Positions 59,070 to 64,000 of a stretch of DNA of 64,000 bases are shown piece by piece (position 1 is the stretch's first letter; the number at the start of each line of letters is the position of its first letter). Origin of the DNA: Nephrocerus scutellatus (Eukaryota; Arthropoda; Insecta; Diptera; Pipunculidae); assembly GCA_947095585.1 (NCBI GenBank), contig OX352763.1, forward strand, positions 27,081,462 to 27,145,461, given 5' to 3'. The translations under genes and the position numbers were made by a program. Below the pieces are notes generated by a model that had not been told where the DNA came from, searched no databases, and worked only from the letters and a program-made list of their open reading frames with translations.

Positions 59070-59586
59070 AGGGATGGAAGAAAGCTTTTTTTTGGTTTTC
59101 CATCTTTCCTCTTCGAAAATTAGAGCTTGACTGTTACTTTGACTATCAAACAATCCTACTAATCTGACCGCAAGGCGCATCAGTCAAAACTGACATCAGT
59201 TACGTTTTACAGTCAAGTGCTCTCACAATGAAAAAATTTAAGACTTCCGACTTCAGACTTACGAGTTACTTGTAATTTTTTTTATGTGCGCATTTGCTGA
59301 GTTTTTAAATATTGTCGAGCAATACTAAATACTGACCTCAAAATTACTTAACTGTCATTAGTTTGTTATAATTATTTAGGTTAGATCTTAAACTTTAGAA
59401 GAGCTCGCACAATGAATACATAAAGTTTTTGGTTGTGACAGCAAAGTTTCAAATTGCGACAAGCTTCATTGTTGTTATATTGAAGACATAACAACAAAAA
59501 AAAAATTTTCACATCCGTTTCAATGTCATTGTGAATAAGCTTTGGAATTGAAGACGAGGCAGTATGTAGATTGAAGAAGATGTAAG

Positions 59587-59724
59587 GCTCTAACAATGGA
59601 AAACCATAATATTTAAGACTTACAGGATTGTATGGATGTTGGTTTTGACAAAAAAGAATTTCTGCTCGTTATGTTGGAAATCAATACCTGTAATTCTTAA
59701 GTATTAAGTTTTCATTGTGAGAGC
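59587..59724. mobile_element. Small TIR element family C, copy 3 (138 bp)
   Basis: Ends GCTCTAACAATGGAAAAC and the complement of GCTCTCACAATGAAAAC. Inner arms ATTTAAGACTTACAGGAT and ACTTAAGAATTACAGGTAT also pair. It is oriented opposite to the copies at 40834 and 44472, and sits directly before the non-LTR element that follows. Confidence 0.85.
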
Positions 59725-59737
59725 ACGGTAACATTTC

Positions 59738-60930
59738 AATGTCATTGCGAGGTAGGCAACGTACTACAGGTGACCTGATGACTTATCTCACTGAAAAGTG
59801 GAACCAGTCTATTCACAGATTTGGTGAAAGCAAAGTTGTTGCACTCGATATTTCCAAGGCATTTGACAGAGTCTGGCATCAAGCTCTTTTGTCGAAAATT
59901 AATGCCTATGGAATTATTAACGCCCTGCTCTATTGGACTAGTAACTACCTTTTTGACCGCTCAATCCAGGTCGTATTGGACGAATTCAAATCCAATATTC
60001 ACCGCATAAACGCCGGTGTTCCCCAAGGCTCTGTTTTGTCTCCGACAATCTTTCTGATTTTAATTAAAGATCTACTATCCGCCACTTCTTATCCAATCCA
60101 TTCTTTCGCTGACGATGGCACTCTTAGCTTTTCATATGATTTCACGCTTTCTGCACGACCCTCTTCGGCGCAAGTGGAACTTGAGCAACAACTTATGTTA
60201 AGCACGTTAAATTCTGACCTTGACAGGATAACAAGGTTGGGACTACATAATAGAATTGAATTTAACGCTTCTAAAACGCAATGCTGTCTTCTGTCGTCCA
60301 AGCGTAATTTAAACCACCAACCATTATCCATGAATCGAAGAAACTGAAAAACTCACAATTCTCGGTATGTGCGTAAACGTGTGCGTGTGTGTGTCGTTGG
60401 AACGACACATATTTGCCATCGCTAAGAATGTTGGTAAATGTTTAGGTTTCCTAAAACGGTGCAAGATGTACTTCACTCCTTCAGATCTGGCTACTATTTA
60501 CAAGGCATATATTCGCCCTAATACAACTGTATTGTTTGGGCAGGTGCATCCAACTTATTGGTGACGTAAATATAGCGAAAACAATCGATTCGCTTGATAA
60601 TCGTAGAAATGTTTCCTTCTTGTCACCCTGTTTTATCGCTTTTTTCACAAGCGGTGTTCAAAAGAAATATCCAGATGCATCCCGCCCATTAACGAACCCA
60701 TCCATAATACCCGTGCCTCAACTCGAGACAACGGATCTACCATTAGGTCTATATTCGGACATACTAACCAATTCAGAGATTCCTTCTTTAGCCGCACTAC
60801 AGTTATGTGGAATGAATTGCCCGATTCTGTGTTTTCGCACTTATATGATCTGCAGTCTTTTAATACACGCGTGCATAGACATCTCATATTTTCCTCTCCC
60901 TAATTTCCTAACGCCCATGCTGTTCTAAGC
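59738..60930 (+). mobile_element. Jockey/CR1-like non-LTR reverse transcriptase remnant
   Basis: One 202-residue frame (59739-60347) has TTGDLMTYLTEKWN, VVALDISKAFDRVWHQALLS, NAGVPQGSVLSPTIFL and IHSFADDGTLSFSYDF with the catalytic ADD pair intact. After a frameshift, NVGKCLGFLKRCKMYFTPSD then LATIYKAYIRP follows. The C-terminal VMWNELPDSVFSHLYDLQSF lies at about 60810-60870. The endonuclease and 5' half are absent. Confidence 0.85.
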
Positions 60931-61204
60931 ACTATATGGGTGCAAATCCCTTTAGCGAGTGTCTATTTTAAGGCTCTATTGAGAAGCTTCTGTGAGACCT
61001 GTCGAATTTTATGAAGTTCACTGTGTTCCATCAGGGAACAGTTTTCCATTTCCATTCCTGGCTGGCCGGACAAGACTCAACAAAGCTCTATCCATTAAGG
61101 ATTTACACATAATTTGTGCTCTTTCTTCTATTTTAGTTTCGTTTGTGAGCTTCCTTTTGAGCCTCTAAAGACTAGTTTTAGCTTTAAGAGACTCTTGGTT
61201 TTTC

Positions 61205-61410
61205 GTCCAGTCAGTTCTTATTGGATTTCTGCCGGCTGGAATTGTGTTAAATGACACAAGATACGAGTATCTTTCATCACTTTCCATCGTTTGATTTGGC
61301 TGATCATCTTGTCGTTTGACAGGGTTAGATCAATCACTTCTTTCCTCTGACTGTTCATAAATGTTGAGAACAGACCTAATTCCTTATAAAACTGTCTGTG
61401 GTTGAACAAC
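61205..61410 (-). mobile_element. Non-LTR endonuclease fragment
   Basis: Minus-strand reading NSQRKEVIDLTLSNDKMISQ then IKRWKV matches the end of an apurinic-type endonuclease domain (usually RREVIDLTLAS.....I..W.V). Only this motif survives. Confidence 0.55.
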
Positions 61411-62857
61411 AGCAATCACCAAACCACACGAACAACTCGTACATTGCTTTGCAGACAGCGAGTCAGACAAATAATGTCAAGTCGGAAAACATTTTTTTTG
61501 TGATTTTTCTTATCTTGCCTAAATCATTGGTGGTACGAGTGTGATAAAAAAAATAATGCTGCCTGCAGCACATTCCCCCTCATTCACCCACATTGTCCGT
61601 TCGTTCATTCACTTTGGATTTTTTTTTCCTTTTTTTTTTATCTCATAATCAGCTTAAAATAGATGTGTAAAAGAAACTGCAAGAGAAAACGTGGTAGAAT
61701 TGTTGTTGTTGTTGTTTTGTTTCACTTGTTTCTTGACTTGGAAAATATGTAGGAATGACGATTTAAGAATACCACCTACCTAGTCGCCGTTAACATTTAG
61801 CGCCTCCCGAAAAATAATCATTTTTTGAGCACGTGGTGGTTGTTTGGTTTATTACCCATTAATATAAATATTGCCTGTATTATGGGTGACGTGTCAAGAC
61901 GAAGACCGACAGAAAAAGAAATCACTGTGTTTCTTTTTAGTGTTTAGTGGGTTGATGATTGCTGTCGGTTGATGTCTCATTTATCTTTATGTATGTTTTG
62001 TATTTGTACATACATACACGCGTATATAAAATAAACAATTGTGATTGTTGGCGGCGTCTGTGCATAATAATATAAATGGGCTTTCTTGACTTTAGGGGCT
62101 TCCCTCTTCTATTCTAGTATTGATGACACTGCTGTCTATCATCATCTTCCCTTGTTTTTTGTGACTGGCTGCAACGCATTAAGTTTATGCTTTGCAAAAA
62201 ATGGCTTAGTTACAGCGTCTGCTGCCTGCCAGTCAGTCATTGCCCTGTTTTTAAAATACGTTGCAAATACTCGTAAATAAGGAAATATAAATACAAGAAA
62301 TTGAGAGAACTTCCGGTAGATTTATATTCAATTGTAAGCATTTGCCTAATACAACTGGAAACCCAAATGAATGCAGTGTAATGTTGTTTCTGAGCTCATT
62401 TTAATGTTTTTGCTGCCGATGATCCACATTGTTATTATCGTAGGTGTAGTTAATCATGGATACTGTATGAAAGACAAAAGTCTTGACCTTGGAGGACGTT
62501 GTTTGTTTTGATAAAATAGGTCAGGTTCACTTACTCTACATTGTTACCTTGCTCTAACAATGAAAAACTAAGGACTTAAGACTTGAAGCATAAACCTTAG
62601 CAGAGCATGCTCATCGCAATATATCTCCTCTTTCCTTCCTTGATACCTTAGATCCTTGCACGATTTAGACATTTGTTTTAAGTTATGACAGCAAGGTTTT
62701 AAATTGTGCCAAACTTCATTGTTTGACATTTTTAATTCAACTCGTTGTGTAACTAGTTATATAAACTCGGTGCAATTTTACCCACAAGAATGACGATTGT
62801 TTCTGGCGCCAAGAAATAAGAGAATAACGTAAAAATACGTGATAAACACATAATGTT
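61411..62857. other. Intronic or intergenic DNA, no gene seen
   Basis: Contains low-complexity T-rich and GTTGTT runs. A short family C-like end (GCTCTAACAATGAAAAAC) lies at 62553-62570. No coding exon recognised. Confidence 0.4.
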
Positions 62858-63152
62858 GGGTCTATTCTTTTATTCAATCCGAGCGAGTAAAGTTACCCGG
62901 AGTTCACCGAGCGAATTTTGCACGGCGTAAAATTATTCGGTGTGTAAACTGGGTAACTTTACTCGCTCTTACTCTGCCTTACACTGATATTCACTTCAGA
63001 GTTAAAAATAGGAAACTGTGTATACACCGTGTCGTGCTCGGTTCACAATAAAAACACAGAGTACAGAGTAAAATTACCCCAGGTGAATAAAAAAACACAG
63101 TGTAAATTTTTGACGTACACTGCTCGCTCGGGTTGAATAAAAGAATAGACCC
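62858..63152. mobile_element. TIR element family E, copy 2 (295 bp, near-perfect ends)
   Basis: GGGTCTATTCTTTTATTCAA then TCCGAGCGAG at the left is mirrored at the right over about 30 bases with one mismatch. The internal order is the reverse of copy 1. No coding capacity. Confidence 0.9.
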
Positions 63153-63324
63153 TTAGATTCATTTCATTTTCCTAAAATGTTCCTGGTCGGTTTTAAAATG
63201 TATACATTGATCTTATCTGGTACTTTTGAATTAAATTGCTCGTCATTTTTAATTTTCCCATGACTTTCTAACACTAATTGTAAAGATTCGGATAAGGAAT
63301 TAAATTAAAAACCACGTAAGAGAA

Positions 63325-63356
63325 ATTTTAACTGTACCCTGCAAATCGAAAGAGCA
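63325..63356 (+). repeat. Solo right end of TIR family B
   Basis: AATTTTAACTGTACCCTGCA then AATCGAAAGAGCA matches the right end at 46275-46312. Confidence 0.6.
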
Positions 63357-63376
63357 ATTACTTGCCACAGCAGTTA

Positions 63377-63683
63377 TGCCTAAAACACAAACACGCTTCG
63401 TCTTCGCCTGACGTTTACGAGTTCAGCCATACGATTTCAATGCTTCGGCTTCAACGTTTCGTTTGGCAATCGTAAAGAAAAAACGTAATGTTACGTAACG
63501 AAGCTACAAACGGAAGCTCTAGTTCAAAAGTGCTGAACATTTCCTGATAGTTCAAAGCAGAGAACTGTGGCAGAACTCTCATTTGAGAAATGCCATATAG
63601 AGAAAAGTCATTCAAAGCAAATTCAAAGCGGCTGCATCGTAACGCAGCCAAGACGAAGCTGAAGCGTGTTTGTGTTTCAGGCA
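63377..63683. mobile_element. 307-bp TIR element with TTA target duplication (family F)
   Basis: TGCCTAAAACACAAACACGC then TTCG pairs with the right-end complement TGCCTGAAACACAAACACGC then TTC. TTA lies directly outside both ends (63374-63376 and 63684-63686), as expected for PIF/Harbinger-type MITEs. No coding capacity. Confidence 0.85.
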
Positions 63684-63744
63684 TTAAGGAGATATCGCTA
63701 CGAGAGTGAGAGAGAGCAAGGAAAGTGGCAACCTACCTAACGGG

Positions 63745-63845
63745 CACGATGAGCAGTCCTCTGCGAGTAATGTACGCTATTTTTCACACGACCAAAACTG
63801 GTTATGCGCAATCTAAAATTACTCTCTGGGCGTGTGAAAAATTAA
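63745..63845 (-). repeat. Inverted copy of the 48105-48230 repeat
   Basis: Contains CTGCGAGTAATGTACGCTAT, TTTTCACACGACC and GGTTATGCGCAAT, the complement of the 48-kb copy. CACACG and CGTGTG near its ends suggest short TIRs. Confidence 0.7.
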
Positions 63846-64000
63846 TAAAGGGACCAATGCCCGCCCTATTTCTGTAAGCAGTAAGAGATAACTTAAGTAA
63901 TGAAACACTATAATTCATTTTTCATATTTTCCAACACTCTCTGACAAGAGTTTTTTAGTTTGAGCGTATATATTTTTTGGAAAGTTTACAAATGACACTT

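Noticed and set aside
1..64000. CRISPR arrays, bacterial operons or phage
   Set aside because: Spliced insect genes, poly(A) signals and eukaryotic mobile elements throughout; no spaced repeats of CRISPR type.

Overview
The window is nuclear DNA of a fly (Diptera, Brachycera/Schizophora; genus not determined). The case rests on five recognisable insect genes with short GT-AG introns, an AT-rich background, and the mix of mobile elements: irritans-type mariner, jockey/LOA/RTE-type non-LTR elements, a gypsy-type gag/integrase remnant and many small terminal-inverted-repeat (TIR) elements. All exon models were made by hand from splice signals, reading-frame continuity and remembered family similarity; no alignment was run.

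Layout, left to right. 1-5441 is intergenic, with a decayed transposase near the left edge. 5442-9117 (+) is a four-exon TANGO2 gene whose 2.7-kb second intron is full of repeats, including what looks like a split tRNA-derived SINE. 9489-10391 is a mariner copy with an internal deletion, followed by a LOA-type reverse transcriptase remnant on the minus strand. 11817-21544 (-) is a 14-exon RRP12 gene; its intron 11 is filled by an RTE element that was itself interrupted by a jockey-type element. 23112-24458 (+) is the intronless Sas10/Utp3 gene. 24549-28132 (-) is a 12-exon Rnp4F/SART3 gene, tail to tail with Sas10 (90 bases between stop codons). 31415-41799 (-) is a five-exon gene for a protein with two double-stranded-RNA-binding domains, most like Drosophila DIP1; its two large introns hold mobile-element debris and a GC-rich tandem array. 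41800-57329 has no coding gene I can support, but carries several TIR elements, a non-LTR remnant and a possible TATA-box first exon. 57330-58004 (+) is the first coding exon of a polyglutamine protein that continues past the right edge; its intron holds a broken copy of part of that exon and more mobile elements.

The gene content leans to RNA biology. RRP12 and Sas10 act in ribosomal-RNA processing and 40S assembly, Rnp4F/SART3 recycles U4/U6 snRNP, and the DIP1-like protein binds dsRNA. RRP12 and Sas10 are divergent, each with a CACGTG E-box close to its start codon. Sas10 and Rnp4F are convergent with poly(A) signals placed so that their 3' ends should overlap; in Drosophila this pair is known for sense-antisense overlap and ADAR editing. 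I found no convincing unknown molecular system. The most unusual material is the conserved antisense gene pair, the duplicated polyQ exon fragment, the split SINE and the repeated small TIR families.
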